A stretch of DNA of 64,000 bases from an uncultured Roseibium sp. Lineage in GTDB: Bacteria > Pseudomonadota > Alphaproteobacteria > Rhizobiales > Stappiaceae. Within the stretch, counting starts at the first letter, position 1. Every line of letters starts with the position of its first letter. The stretch is from positions 1,546,692-1,610,691 of the forward strand of contig NZ_CANMFD010000001.1 in assembly GCF_947496995.1 (NCBI RefSeq), in the 5' to 3' direction. A program made the position numbers and the translations under genes. A model generated the notes under the pieces. It worked only from the letters and a program-made list of their open reading frames with translations, had not been told where the DNA came from and did not search any database. This document shows positions 36,220 to 45,599 of this stretch, in pieces.

Positions 36220-36639
36220 ATGGAAAAAGACGACCTGTCGCTCTGCGTGCTGGACAATGCCCGCAAGGCCGCCCGCGCGGTCAGCCGGCACTACGACCGG
36301 CTGGCACGCAGCATGGGCATCACGGCGGCGCAGTTTTCGGTCCTCGCTGCGATCGCCCAGATGGAGCGCAGGACCACCGGTGAACTGGCGGACCGGCTCT
36401 CCATGGAGCGGACCACGCTGGTGCGCAATGTCGCGCTTCTGGAGAGGAAAGGCTTCGTAAAATCTTCGGTTTCCGGAAAGACCAGAGGCAAGAGCCACCG
36501 GTTGACGGAGCGCGGCGCGGCATTGCTGGAAGACGCCATGCCGCTTTGGAGACAGGCGCAAAACGATGTAAAGGGACATCTGGGCAGCGATGAATTCCTC
36601 AAGACGATCAATGCCTTGAAAAGACTTTCGCAAATCTGA
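36220..36639 (+). CDS. MarR-family transcriptional regulator
   Basis: A 139-residue winged-helix regulator. The core is ITAAQFSVLAAIAQMERRTTGELADRLSM, with a wing near SGKTRGKSHRLTERG. Two starts are possible: ATG 36220 (MEKDDLSL), preferred here, or GTG 36193 inside the palindrome, which would place the operator within coding sequence. It is divergent from the HdeD-like gene, which it probably represses. The ligand is unknown. Confidence 0.87.
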   Translation: MEKDDLSLCVLDNARKAARAVSRHYDRLARSMGITAAQFSVLAAIAQMERRTTGELADRLSMERTTLVRNVALLERKGFVKSSVSGKTRGKSHRLTERGAALLEDAMPLWRQAQNDVKGHLGSDEFLKTINALKRLSQI

Positions 36640-36729
36640 TCGAAGGGTTTCATGCTCTGGCTGAACACCCTGGCAATTCGCCTGAACAGACATTAACTGC
36701 CGGCTGAGTGAAGGCCGGACGCAAACTTG

Positions 36730-38004
36730 ATGAGGTTGAAAATGCGGCGTGTAGTAGTGACGGGAATGGGGGTTGTTTCACCGGTCGGAACCGGCGTGGA
36801 GGCTTTCTGGCAGCGGGTCAGCGATGGGGCAAACGGCATTCGCGGCATCACCCGGTTTGACGCCGGCGAGCTTGCCTGCCAGATCGCCGGCGAAGTGCCG
36901 ACCAGAGAAGAAGACGAACACGGCTTCGATGTCGACGCGGTGATGGACCCGCGCGAACAGCGCCGCTCCGACCGCTTCATTCACCTCGCCATGGGCGCTG
37001 CGCAGGAAGCTCTGGAAAACGCAGGCTGGGCGCCGAAGAGCGACCGGGAAAAGGAACGCACCGGCACGATCATCGGAACCGGTGTCGGCGGCTTCCCGGC
37101 CATGACCGCCGGAACGCGCCTCGTGGACGAAAAAGGCCCGCGCCGCGCGTCGCCTTTCCTGGTGCCGTCCTTCCTCGCCAATCTGGCTGCCGGTCAGGTC
37201 TCCATCCGTCATGGCCTCAAGGGCCCGCTCGGGGCGCCGGTGACGGCCTGCGCCGCAAGCCTTCAGGCCCTTGGCGACGCGGCACGGATCATCCGCGCGG
37301 GCGAAGCTGAAGTCATGGTGGCCGGCGGGGCGGAAGCCTGCATCGACAAGGTCTCCTACGCCGGTTTCTGCGCCGCCAAGGCAATGTCCTCCAAACGTAA
37401 TGACGATCCGGCCCACGCCTCGCGTCCCTTCGATCAGGACCGCGACGGCTTCATCATGGGCGAGGGTGCCGGAATTCTCATTCTGGAAGAGTATGAACAC
37501 GCCAAGGCCCGCGGCGCGACCATTCTGGCGGAAGTCTCCGGCTACGGCACCAGTGCCGATGCCTATCACGTCACCGCCTCGCCGGCGGACGGCGAGGGCG
37601 GCCTGCGGGCCATCCGCCAGGCACTGGCAACTGCCGGTCTCACTCAGGCCGATATCGGCTATGTCAACGCCCATTCCACCTCGACACCGGTGGGAGATGC
37701 CGCCGAAATCGCGGCCCTGACGACGGTGTTTGCCGAGCGCGGCAAGGACCTGGCTGTCTCCTCGTCCAAATCCATGTTCGGCCACCTGCTCGGCGCTGCC
37801 GGCGCGGTCGAGGCAATCGCCTGCGTCAAGGCCCTGACAAGCGGCATGCTGCCTCCCTCGCGCAATCTTGAAAACCCCGACGAGGCAATGGCGCGCTTCG
37901 AGATGATCCCCGGCAAGGCCATCGCCCGCGAAGTCTCCCACGTCCTCACCAACGGCTTCGGCTTCGGCGGTGTGAATGCCAGCGCGGTGTTCTCGAAGAT
38001 CTGA
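36730..38004 (+). CDS. Beta-ketoacyl-ACP synthase II-like (FabF paralogue)
   Basis: A 424-residue condensing enzyme. The nucleophile is in VTACAASLQ (Cys174 counting from ATG 36730). The first His is in NAHSTSTPVGD and the second in SSKSMFGHLLGAAG. These form the Cys-His-His triad of elongating synthases, which extend acyl-ACP with malonyl-ACP. The usual NAHGTST is NAHSTST here, and the gene stands alone without fabD, fabG or acpP. It is likely an accessory FabF rather than the housekeeping copy. ATG 36742 is an alternative start. Confidence 0.87.
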   Translation: MRLKMRRVVVTGMGVVSPVGTGVEAFWQRVSDGANGIRGITRFDAGELACQIAGEVPTREEDEHGFDVDAVMDPREQRRSDRFIHLAMGAAQEALENAGWAPKSDREKERTGTIIGTGVGGFPAMTAGTRLVDEKGPRRASPFLVPSFLANLAAGQVSIRHGLKGPLGAPVTACAASLQALGDAARIIRAGEAEVMVAGGAEACIDKVSYAGFCAAKAMSSKRNDDPAHASRPFDQDRDGFIMGEGAGILILEEYEHAKARGATILAEVSGYGTSADAYHVTASPADGEGGLRAIRQALATAGLTQADIGYVNAHSTSTPVGDAAEIAALTTVFAERGKDLAVSSSKSMFGHLLGAAGAVEAIACVKALTSGMLPPSRNLENPDEAMARFEMIPGKAIAREVSHVLTNGFGFGGVNASAVFSKI

Positions 38005-38127
38005 CCGGGGCTGATCTCGTCATCCCTTGTGTCCGGAACAGCATTCTCGGAAAGCTGCTAGGGGCAGAAAAGCAAAGCGTTTCTGCTCCCCGCAGTATCT
38101 GATGTTTTAGGCAGAGCTTCGCCCTCC

Positions 38128-38282
38128 ACCCCTCTCCCCCCTTGAGGGGGAGATGTCAGCTTTGCTGACAGAGGGGGGTGAAGCGGCGCGACGAATTTCG
38201 GAAATGCCGAACTGTTCCGAGACATTTGTACCCCCCTCTGTCTCCTGACGGAGACATCTCCCCCTCAAGGGGGGAGAGGGGT
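38128..38282. repeat. Long intergenic inverted repeat with nested hairpins
   Basis: Arms at 38128-38178 and 38231-38282 are separated by 52 bp. The outer 30 bases (starting ACCCCTCTCCCCCCTTGAGG) and the inner CAGAGGGGGG pair perfectly. The centres differ between the arms, but each is a small hairpin: GTCAGC-TTT-GCTGAC in one and GTCTCC-TGAC-GGAGAC in the other. It lies between the fabF-like gene and the XRE regulator, a 435-bp stretch with no gene. Confidence 0.85.
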
Positions 38283-38410
38283 GCAAGCCGCAGGTTCCCT
38301 CACAAAATATCGTTCAAACCGGACATCAGTGCGACAAGCCTGTAGCGACGCGGCAGGCGGCTGCGTTTCACGTCAAAAACAAATCTTGGCAACACCGCAT
38401 TTCCTGTATA

Positions 38411-38424
38411 TGAGATAATTCTCA
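38411..38424 (+). promoter_or_regulatory. Candidate operator of the XRE-cupin regulator
   Basis: The dyad TGAGA-TAAT-TCTCA is located 15 bp before ATG 38440. A repressor bound here would overlap the promoter or leader of the XRE-GNAT operon. Confidence 0.45.
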
Positions 38425-38439
38425 AATATGGGAAATTGC

Positions 38440-38997
38440 ATGACGAACCTTGAACAGGATCTTGCCCGCCGCCTGACGGAGCTGCGCCGGGCGCGGGGCT
38501 GGCCGCTGGAAGAGCTGGCGGAAAAGACCGGCATCAGCCGGGCGACGCTGTCGCGCATCGAGCGCGGCGACACCAGCCCGACGGCAAACGTGCTCGGCAG
38601 GCTCGCCGGCGCCTTCGGTCTGTCCATGGCCGAACTCTTCGGCGCGGCGTCCGGTCTGGTCGAGCGTCACATCCCCAGGGCTTCGCAGCTTGTCTGGAAG
38701 GACCCCGAGACCGGGTTCCAGCGCCGGGCGTTGACACCCGCCGCCGGCGGTTACAGGGGCTCGGTCATCGAGGGCAGTCTGCCGCCGGGTGCGACGGTCG
38801 CCTATGCCGCGCCGCCCATTCCGGATCTTGAACACCATCTCGTGCTTCTCGAAGGCAGCCTGCGCTTCACCCTCGGGCCGGATATCTACGACCTTGCCCC
38901 CGGCGACGCTTTGCGCTTCCACCTCAACGCCCCCAACAGCTATCACGCCTCCGGCGATGCGCCGGCACGCTATATCCTGACGGTGATCACCCCATGA
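38440..38997 (+). CDS. XRE-family regulator with C-terminal cupin
   Basis: A 185-residue protein. The N-terminal HTH (~5-60) contains WPLEELAEKTGISRATLSRIERG. The C-terminal cupin (~105-180) contains LEHHLVLLEGSLRFTLG and probably binds a small effector. ATG 38440 was chosen for the GGGAA upstream; ATG 38428 is possible. It overlaps the acetyltransferase gene by four bases (ATGA). Such regulators often control the coupled enzyme and themselves. Confidence 0.88.
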   Translation: MTNLEQDLARRLTELRRARGWPLEELAEKTGISRATLSRIERGDTSPTANVLGRLAGAFGLSMAELFGAASGLVERHIPRASQLVWKDPETGFQRRALTPAAGGYRGSVIEGSLPPGATVAYAAPPIPDLEHHLVLLEGSLRFTLGPDIYDLAPGDALRFHLNAPNSYHASGDAPARYILTVITP

Positions 38998-39557
38998 ACC
39001 CTTCCACACTCGCCACCCGGTCCGAATTCCGTCCCCAACCACCGGTTTCCCTGCTGTCTCCCGAAGAGGCCCGCGCCGCGCTGCCGCAGCTCGGAAACCT
39101 TCTGAAAGCCTGTGTGGAGGACGGCGCGGGCATCGGCTTCATTCTGCCTCTGCCTCAGGAAAAGGCTGAAGGCTTCTGGCAAAGCCGCCTGCCGCTCCTG
39201 GAAAGCGGAGAGGCCTTTCTCATGGCTGCGAAAGAGGGGGAGGAGATCGCCGGTGTCGTCATGCTGATGCTGGCCGGCCAGGACAACGGCCGCCACCGGG
39301 CGGAAGTCGCCAAGCTGATGGTCCATCCCCGCCACCGCAGAAAAGGTCTCGCCCGCAAGCTCATGACAGCAATCGACGGTCTTGCCCGCGCGCAGGAGCG
39401 CTGGCTGCTGGTGCTTGACACGGTCACCGGAGACCGCGCGGAAAAGCTCTACCCCGCCTGCGGCTACAGCAAAGTCGGCGTCATTCCCGATTTCGCCTTC
39501 AACAGCCACGGCCATCTCGACGCGACGACCGTGTTCTACAAGGACCTTCGCGGGTAA
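38994..39557 (+). CDS. GNAT-family N-acetyltransferase
   Basis: A 187-residue acetyltransferase. The acetyl-CoA pyrophosphate loop is HPRHRRKGLARKLM, the standard R/Q-x-x-G-x-G/A pattern. It transfers an acetyl group to an amine. The substrate is unknown; antibiotics, polyamines or protein N-termini are all possible. It is translationally coupled to the XRE-cupin regulator, which suggests induction by its substrate. Confidence 0.87.
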   Translation: MNPSTLATRSEFRPQPPVSLLSPEEARAALPQLGNLLKACVEDGAGIGFILPLPQEKAEGFWQSRLPLLESGEAFLMAAKEGEEIAGVVMLMLAGQDNGRHRAEVAKLMVHPRHRRKGLARKLMTAIDGLARAQERWLLVLDTVTGDRAEKLYPACGYSKVGVIPDFAFNSHGHLDATTVFYKDLRG

Positions 39558-39577
39558 GCCCCTGGTACCCCCACGCC

Positions 39578-39905
39578 GTCCCGGACCTGATCCGGGACCT
39601 GTTTACGATCCACCTTCAAAGGCTCCGGTTCAAGACCGGGGCGGCGCCGTGGATGGGGCAGGCCGACGATAGCTGCATGACGGAAGGACGGATTTCTCCC
39701 CAATTAACTGCGCCACACCCCGCCGTCGTCATCAACTCTGTTGAGTGAACTGAGAAGCCGAATACCACCCTCGGCAGTCATCCCGGCCAAGCGCAGCGCG
39801 AGCCGGGATCGGAGAGCCACATTCTTTGCGATGCCGGCATCCTGTATCGATAGCTCACGGCTCACCGGTCCCGGATCTTCGCTGCGCTGCGTCCGGGACG
39901 ACGCT
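39578..39905. repeat. Intergenic repeat cluster (GC-rich palindromic elements)
   Basis: A perfect hairpin GTCCCGGA-CCTGA-TCCGGGAC is at 39578-39598. A second, imperfect inverted repeat has arms near 39776-39812 (GTCATCCCGGCCAAGCGCAG) and 39867-39905 (CGCTGCGTCCGGGACGACG). These look like dispersed palindromic units. The whole 613-bp gap 39558-40170 contains no convincing gene. Confidence 0.65.
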
Positions 39906-40170
39906 CTGGTGGGGGGGCAGTAAACTGCGACCTCAGTTGGAGCCCACCAACCCCGATTTCCTCATTCCGGACCAGTGAGACGCAAGTCGAGCGCCCATCC
40001 GGAATCCAGGCATATTCTGCGCCGCAGGCGCACGTTGCCCCTGACCAGGTCACGATCTGCCGGCTGGCGCTAACAAGCGATCGCTGATCTCTGAGTCACG
40101 CGATCACGCCGCGCATCACACTGCCCGGAACGATTTCAGAGTTTTTCGACCGCCTAAGTTCCTTCGGAGC

Positions 40171-40833
40171 TCACTCACTGAAATCGACCGAATCCGGCTC
40201 CACGTCGAGACTTTTCAGAACATCTTCCAGAGCCTCCATCATCGGCGGCGGGCCGCAAAGGTAGAAGCGCTTGTCGAGATCGGGCACCAGATCCTTCAGA
40301 AGATCCGCGTCGATCTCGCCGTGATGGGTTCCGGCCGTGTCTTCGTCGGAAAGAACATGATCCACCTTCAGGCCGTTCATCGCCTCCAGCTCATCCTTGT
40401 AGATGATGTCCGCGCACGTCTTGTTGGCGAAGATCAACTGGTTGCCGGCGAGCTTGCCCTCCTTGTCGAGGTGGCGGAAGATCGCCATGAACGGCGTGAT
40501 GCCTGCACCGCCGGCGATGAAAACACCCGGTTCCTCATAGCGAAAAGTCTTGAACGGCTCGGCGATCAGCACCGTGTCGCCTTCCTTCAGCTTATGCAGC
40601 TTCTCGGTGACACCGTCATGCTCCGGATAGCCCTTGATCGTGAATTCAAGCGACTTTTCCTCCGGCAGCGAGGTCATCGTGAATGGCCGCTTTTCGTCCC
40701 GCCAGCCGTCCTCGTCCAGCGCAATCTCCGTCGCGTCGCCGACGTTGAACTCGAAATCCTCCGGCTCCGCGATCCGGAACCGCTTTACATCATGGGTCAC
40801 CTTGTCGATCTTCAAAATGTTCGTCTTGTGCAT
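40171..40833 (-). CDS. Ferredoxin-reductase-type flavoprotein (FAD/NAD(P)-binding)
   Basis: A 220-residue FNR-superfamily protein. The FAD-binding beta-barrel carries KRPFTMTS, and the NAD(P) domain carries GGAGITPFMA and CGPPPMMEA. No ferredoxin or haem domain is fused. It should move electrons between NAD(P)H and an unknown carrier or oxygenase. AAAGGAGACTGCC precedes ATG 40833. It has no operon partners: repeats occupy both flanks, so its redox partner must be encoded elsewhere. Confidence 0.85.
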   Translation of the reverse strand: MHKTNILKIDKVTHDVKRFRIAEPEDFEFNVGDATEIALDEDGWRDEKRPFTMTSLPEEKSLEFTIKGYPEHDGVTEKLHKLKEGDTVLIAEPFKTFRYEEPGVFIAGGAGITPFMAIFRHLDKEGKLAGNQLIFANKTCADIIYKDELEAMNGLKVDHVLSDEDTAGTHHGEIDADLLKDLVPDLDKRFYLCGPPPMMEALEDVLKSLDVEPDSVDFSE

Positions 40834-40991
40834 GGCAGTCTCCTTTATCTCTCGAAAGGAGAACGCCAGAGGCAGGGGGAGAGTTCCGGCTGGACACCTG
40901 CTGCGGGCGGGGACAGCGTTCGGAGTGCAAAGCAGCCTCCTGCGCCCGCCGACCTTCGCCTTCTGGGCACAAGCGCCGCTCCACCCTCGAT

Positions 40992-41137
40992 GTCATCCCG
41001 GCCCCCGAGCCGGGGGCCACTCGTTCCCAGAGCCGGTGGGCTTGAGCACGAGTGTGCGGCTCACAGAAGGATCGGCTGCAAGGTCGTGGACGCGCGGACA
41101 GGTAGGCCAATGGATCCCGGATCATGCCCGGAATGAC
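40992..41137. repeat. Intergenic inverted repeat upstream of the flavoprotein gene
   Basis: GTCATCCCGG (40992-41001) pairs, with one mismatch, with CCGGAATGAC (41128-41137). A local perfect hairpin GGCCCCCG-AGC-CGGGGGCC occupies 41000-41018. It belongs to the same GC-rich class as the elements at 39.6-39.9 kb. The rest of 40834-41224 has no gene. Confidence 0.6.
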
Positions 41138-41224
41138 TCCGTTGAGAGGCTTTTTGTCAGCGGCTCGCGGCAGTGTCGGCAGTTGAATCAGAATGTGAAG
41201 AGCGGCGTTCCTTGCGTGTGCTTG

Positions 41225-43036
41225 TCACGCCTCGTTCAGCATCTCCAGCTCCAGCCACTGCTCCTCGGCTGAACCCTTTTCTTTCGTCAAATCAGTGATT
41301 TGCTGCGAAAGCTTGGCAAATTTGTCGGGGTTCTTCACATAAAGCTGCGGGTCGTTCATCTCGCCGCGCAGGGCTTCAAGCTTTGCCTCAATTTTTTCGA
41401 TCTGGTCGGGCAGCGTCTTCAGAAGATGCTGCTGGGTGAAGCTGAGTTTGGATTTCTGCTGCGATTTTTGCGCCGAAGCGTTTGACGCAGCAGGCTTTTC
41501 CTTCCTTGCAGGCGCTGCAGCCTTGTCGATCTTGCGGGCGGTGACACCTTCGCCGCGCTGGGCGAGCATGTCCGTATAGCCGCCGGCATATTCTCGCCAC
41601 AGGCCGTCGTCCTCGGCGACGATGACGGAGGTCGCAACCCGGTCGAGGAAGTCGCGGTCGTGCGAGACGATCAGCGCGGTGCCGGGATAATCGGCCAGCA
41701 GTTCCTGCAGCAGGTCAAGGGTCTCCAGGTCGAGATCGTTGGTCGGCTCGTCGAGCACCATCAGGTTGGAGCTGTTGGCAAGCGCCCGGGCGAGCATGGC
41801 GCGGGCGCGTTCGCCGCCTGAAAGCGCACCGACAGGTGTGCGCGCCTGTTCCGGCGAAAACAGGAAATCCTTCATGTAGGACATCACGTGTTTGGTTTCC
41901 GCGCCGATGACCACCGTGTCGCCGCGCCCGCCGGTCAGAACGGAGGCGAGCGTGTCATCGAGGTCGAGGTTCTCGCGGTTCTGGTCGAGCGTGACCATTT
42001 CCAGGTTGGTGCCGAGCCGCACGGAGCCGGTGTCCGGGGCGAGCTCGCCGGTCAGCATTTTCAGGAGCGTGGTCTTGCCCGCGCCGTTCGGGCCGACGAA
42101 GCCGACCCGGTCGCCGCGCTGGATGCGGGTGGAAAAATCCTTGACGATCTCCCGCGTGCCATAGGTCTTGGAAATCCCCTTGGCCTCGATCACCAGCTTG
42201 CCGGAGACCTCGGCCTCCGTGGCGCTGAGTTTCGCCGTGCCCTGCGGACCGCGATGCTCGCGCTTCTGTTTGCGCAGGTCCGCCAGTTCGCGCACCCGGC
42301 GCATGTTGCGTTTGCGGCGCGCGGTGACGCCGTAGGTCATCCAGTGTTCTTCGCGCTTGATCTTCTGGGCGAGCTTCTGCTGGTCGACCTCTTCCTGCTC
42401 GAAGACCTCGTCGCGCCAGGTTTCGAAATGGGCGAACCCCTTGTCCATGCGCCGGCAGGTGCCCCTGTCGATCCACACCGTGGCCCGCGACAGGTTTTCC
42501 AGGAAGCGCCGGTCGTGGGAAATCAGCACCAGGGCGGATTTCAGGCTCTTCAACTCCTCTTCCAGCCATTCGATGGCCGGAAGATCCAGGTGGTTGGTCG
42601 GCTCGTCGAGCAGCAGGATGTCCGGTTCCGGCGCAAGGCAGCGGGCGAGCGCCGCGCGGCGGGCCTCGCCGCCTGACAGCGAATTCGGGTCTTCCTGGCC
42701 TGTCAGGCCGAGCACGTCCAGCAGGTAGGCGCCCCGGTAGGGGTCGTCGCCTTCCGTCAGGCCCTCGTTGACGTAATCGAGGGTGGTCGCATAGGCGGAA
42801 AGGTCCGGGTCCTGCGGCAGATAGCGCAGGGTGCGGCCCGGCTGGAGGAACCGCTCGCCGCTGTCCATCTCCACCATGCCGGCGGCGATCTTCAAAAGCG
42901 TCGATTTACCGGAGCCGTTGCGGCCCACGAGACCCAGGCGATCGCCCTCGGAGACGGAAAGCTCCGCTCCGGTGAGGAGCGGCGTGCCGCCGAACGTCAG
43001 ATGAATGTCGCGCAGGATGAGAAGGGGCGGGGCCAT
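41225..43036 (-). CDS. uup: ABC-F family ATPase Uup
   Basis: A 603-residue soluble ABC-F protein with two ABC domains. The first has GRNGSGKST, LSGGEARRA and LLLDEPTNHLD. The second has GPNGAGKTT, LSGGERARA and MVLDEPTNDLD. They are joined by the P-site tRNA-interaction linker (~235-270, very basic). A C-terminal coiled coil (~545-600) is typical of Uup. Uup acts on ribosomes or branched DNA intermediates. The gene stands alone on the minus strand, divergent from the BA14K gene. Confidence 0.93.
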   Translation of the reverse strand: MAPPLLILRDIHLTFGGTPLLTGAELSVSEGDRLGLVGRNGSGKSTLLKIAAGMVEMDSGERFLQPGRTLRYLPQDPDLSAYATTLDYVNEGLTEGDDPYRGAYLLDVLGLTGQEDPNSLSGGEARRAALARCLAPEPDILLLDEPTNHLDLPAIEWLEEELKSLKSALVLISHDRRFLENLSRATVWIDRGTCRRMDKGFAHFETWRDEVFEQEEVDQQKLAQKIKREEHWMTYGVTARRKRNMRRVRELADLRKQKREHRGPQGTAKLSATEAEVSGKLVIEAKGISKTYGTREIVKDFSTRIQRGDRVGFVGPNGAGKTTLLKMLTGELAPDTGSVRLGTNLEMVTLDQNRENLDLDDTLASVLTGGRGDTVVIGAETKHVMSYMKDFLFSPEQARTPVGALSGGERARAMLARALANSSNLMVLDEPTNDLDLETLDLLQELLADYPGTALIVSHDRDFLDRVATSVIVAEDDGLWREYAGGYTDMLAQRGEGVTARKIDKAAAPARKEKPAASNASAQKSQQKSKLSFTQQHLLKTLPDQIEKIEAKLEALRGEMNDPQLYVKNPDKFAKLSQQITDLTKEKGSAEEQWLELEMLNEA

Positions 43037-43252
43037 GAGTGCCTTGCTGGTGGCTTGGACAGCGGATCGGATCGGCGCCCGGTGTACTGGCCGGACCGGA
43101 ACCGCGCAAGCGTGTTGGTGAGGCGTGCCGGTTTTTTTGATCGGCGCCTTGGAGATTTTCGCAAATTAATCGGGTATGATCCCTCAACGTGGACAGGGGC
43201 CGATCACCACAGCGCAGTCCGGGGCGATCCCCGGCTGTCAGGAGGAAGCACC

Positions 43253-43777
43253 ATGCCTGATCAGATGAAACGGATCGACAAGGCCGCAGGGGAAGTCCTG
43301 CGCCCGGCCGGAGCGGCGCGCCTGTCGCGGTTCCTTAAATCTTTCGCCGCAGCAGTACTGCTGTGCGTCGCAGCCAGCGGCGTCATCGCTCTGACCTCAC
43401 CGGGTCAGGCCCGGGCCGACGGAATTTACTTCAGCGGCAACGGCTTCAGCATCGGGATCGGAACCCGGGGATTTCGCGGTGCCTATTTCAACGGGCCGGT
43501 CGGTTTCTACGGCCCGCCCTACCGTCCCTACGGCGCTCCCTATTATTATCACCCCTATGACTCGCGCGCCTATCCCTACCGGTCCCGCGTCTATGTCAAT
43601 CCGCCCCGGCGCGGAAACTATCGCGGCAGGCAGCCCGTGCGTGTTCCCTACACCAAGACCGGACTGGCTCCATTCACGCCTGCCTGGACGGCTTATTGCG
43701 CGCGAAAATTCAAATCCTTCAATCCCAATACAGGGACATATCTCGCCTACAGCGGAAAATATCGTTTTTGCCGTTAA
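43253..43777 (+). CDS. BA14K-family secreted/surface protein
   Basis: A 174-residue protein. The N-terminal segment (~28-55) is a signal peptide or membrane anchor ending at QARA. A Gly/Tyr/Pro-rich middle follows (YGPPYRPYGAPYYYHPYDS). The C-terminal BA14K signature is AWTAYCARKFKSFNPNTGTY. The family is named after a Brucella immunoreactive 14-kDa protein with lectin-like activity. Start ATG 43253 follows GGAGGAAGCACC. It precedes the opp operon but is separated by a hairpin. Confidence 0.87.
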   Translation: MPDQMKRIDKAAGEVLRPAGAARLSRFLKSFAAAVLLCVAASGVIALTSPGQARADGIYFSGNGFSIGIGTRGFRGAYFNGPVGFYGPPYRPYGAPYYYHPYDSRAYPYRSRVYVNPPRRGNYRGRQPVRVPYTKTGLAPFTPAWTAYCARKFKSFNPNTGTYLAYSGKYRFCR

Positions 43778-43815
43778 AATTGAAATATAATTTCTTGCAA
43801 CCAGGAAAAGAAAAC

Positions 43816-43857
43816 GGGTTAGATGGCAGTGGCGGGGAAAATTATTCCCACTAACCC
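43816..43857 (+). terminator. Possible terminator after the BA14K gene
   Basis: GGGTTA (43816-43821) and GTGG (43829-43832) pair with CCACTAACCC (43848-43857) across a bulge. There is no clear U-run downstream, so this is a weak candidate. Confidence 0.35.
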
Positions 43858-43998
43858 GGAAGAGCGGCAATAACATCGCCTTTTTGAGGGTGTGAACGGA
43901 ATGTGTCGTTGGGGAATGCTTGATTGCACGTAAAGAGCGTGGAATCTTCTGACCCATCGTTCCTGAATGTCAACAATAACCCTGGAGGGGAGAGCGAT

Positions 43999-45585
43999 AT
44001 GTCCAAGTCCATGCGCATCACCGCGCTCGCAGCCGTTCTTATGGCCGCCACTACACTGACCGCCGCTGCGGAGGTGGTCTACCACCGCGGCAACACCGCC
44101 GATCCGGAAACCCTGGACCAGCACAAGACCTCGACGGTCTATGAGTCGCATATTCTGCGGGACCTTTACGAAGGTCTCGTCGCCTATAGCGCCGCCGGCA
44201 AGATCATTCCGGGTGTCGCCAGCGACTGGAGCGTCTCCGACGACGGCAAGGTCTACACTTTCACATTGCGTGACGATGCCAAATGGTCCAACGGCGACCC
44301 GGTCGTTGCTGGCGATTTCGTCTATTCCCTGCATCGCATCATGAACCCGGAAACAGGCGCCAAATACGCCAACGTTCTCTATCCGATCCTCAATGCCGAG
44401 GCCGTCAACAAGGGCGACATGAAGCCGGAAGATCTGGGCGTCAAGGCGCTCGACGATCACACGCTGGAAATCACGCTCGCCTCGCCGACCCCTTATTTCA
44501 TCGATCTGCTCGGTCACCAGACCGGTCTGCCGGTACACCCGGCCTCCGTTGAAAAATTCGGGTCCGACTTCGTCAAGGCGGAAAACATCGTCACCAACGG
44601 GCCGTTCACCCTGGCCGAGTTCGTGCCGAACGCGCATGTAAAGGCGGTCAAGAACCCGCATTTCCATGATGCCGACAAGGTGACGATCGACACGATCTAT
44701 TTCCATCCGACCGAGGATCGGGGCGCAGCGCTGCGCCGTTTCCAGGCAGGCGAACTGCACACCAACAACGATGCACCGACCGAACAGGTCGCCTTCATGC
44801 GCGAAAACCTGGGCGAGCAGTTCCGTGTCGCACCCTATCTTGGCACCTACTACTACGCCCTGAACCATGAAGACGAGGCGCTGAGCAATCCGGACGTCCG
44901 CCAGGCCCTGTCCATGTCCATCGACCGGGAATTCCTGGCCGACGAAATCTGGGGCTCCACCATGGTTGCCGGCTATTCCTTCGTGCCGCCGGGGATCGGC
45001 AACTACGGCGATCCGGCTTTTGCCGACTACAAGGACATGTCCCAGATCGACCGCGAAGAGAAAGCGCTCGAGCTGCTTGAGAACGCCGGTTACGGTCCGG
45101 ACAATCCCTTCCAGCTGACCATCAACTACAATACCTCCGAAAACCACAAGAACACGGCTGTTGCCGTTGCCGACATGTGGAAGCCGCTGGGTGTCGATGT
45201 CTCGCTGGTCAACACCGACACCAAGACGCATTACGCCATGCTGCGTGACCGTCAGGATTTCGATGTTGCCCGTGCAGGCTGGATCGGCGACTACTCCGAT
45301 CCGCAGAACTTCCTGTTCATGGTCGAAAGCGACAATGACGGCTTCAACTACGCCCGCTACAACAATCCCGAGTATGACGCGCTGATGGATGAGGCCGCTG
45401 TGACGGTCGATCTGGAAAAACGCGCCGAGGTCCTGAAAAAGGCCGAGGAGATCTTCATGCGGGATCTGCCCTTCATTCCGATGATGTACTACGGCTCCAT
45501 GAACCTTGTTTCCGACAAGGTCGCGGGATTTGAGGACAACCTCCTCAATATCCACCCGAGCCGCTGGATGACCATCTCCGAATGA
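43999..45585 (+). CDS. oppA: Oligopeptide ABC transporter substrate-binding protein
   Basis: A 528-residue family-5 solute-binding protein. The Sec signal peptide (~1-23, ending TAAAE) starts at ATG 43999 after GGAGGGGAGAG; the longer frame upstream is unsupported. The fold carries the OppA/MppA features YEGLVAYSAAGKIIPGVASD and GDYSDPQNFL. It binds peptides in the periplasm for import by OppBC-DF. A hairpin follows it, so it is probably made in excess over the permeases. The nearby M19 dipeptidase suggests short or D-residue-containing peptides as cargo. Confidence 0.92.
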   Translation: MSKSMRITALAAVLMAATTLTAAAEVVYHRGNTADPETLDQHKTSTVYESHILRDLYEGLVAYSAAGKIIPGVASDWSVSDDGKVYTFTLRDDAKWSNGDPVVAGDFVYSLHRIMNPETGAKYANVLYPILNAEAVNKGDMKPEDLGVKALDDHTLEITLASPTPYFIDLLGHQTGLPVHPASVEKFGSDFVKAENIVTNGPFTLAEFVPNAHVKAVKNPHFHDADKVTIDTIYFHPTEDRGAALRRFQAGELHTNNDAPTEQVAFMRENLGEQFRVAPYLGTYYYALNHEDEALSNPDVRQALSMSIDREFLADEIWGSTMVAGYSFVPPGIGNYGDPAFADYKDMSQIDREEKALELLENAGYGPDNPFQLTINYNTSENHKNTAVAVADMWKPLGVDVSLVNTDTKTHYAMLRDRQDFDVARAGWIGDYSDPQNFLFMVESDNDGFNYARYNNPEYDALMDEAAVTVDLEKRAEVLKKAEEIFMRDLPFIPMMYYGSMNLVSDKVAGFEDNLLNIHPSRWMTISE

Positions 45586-45599
45586 CCTGAGACCACCGG

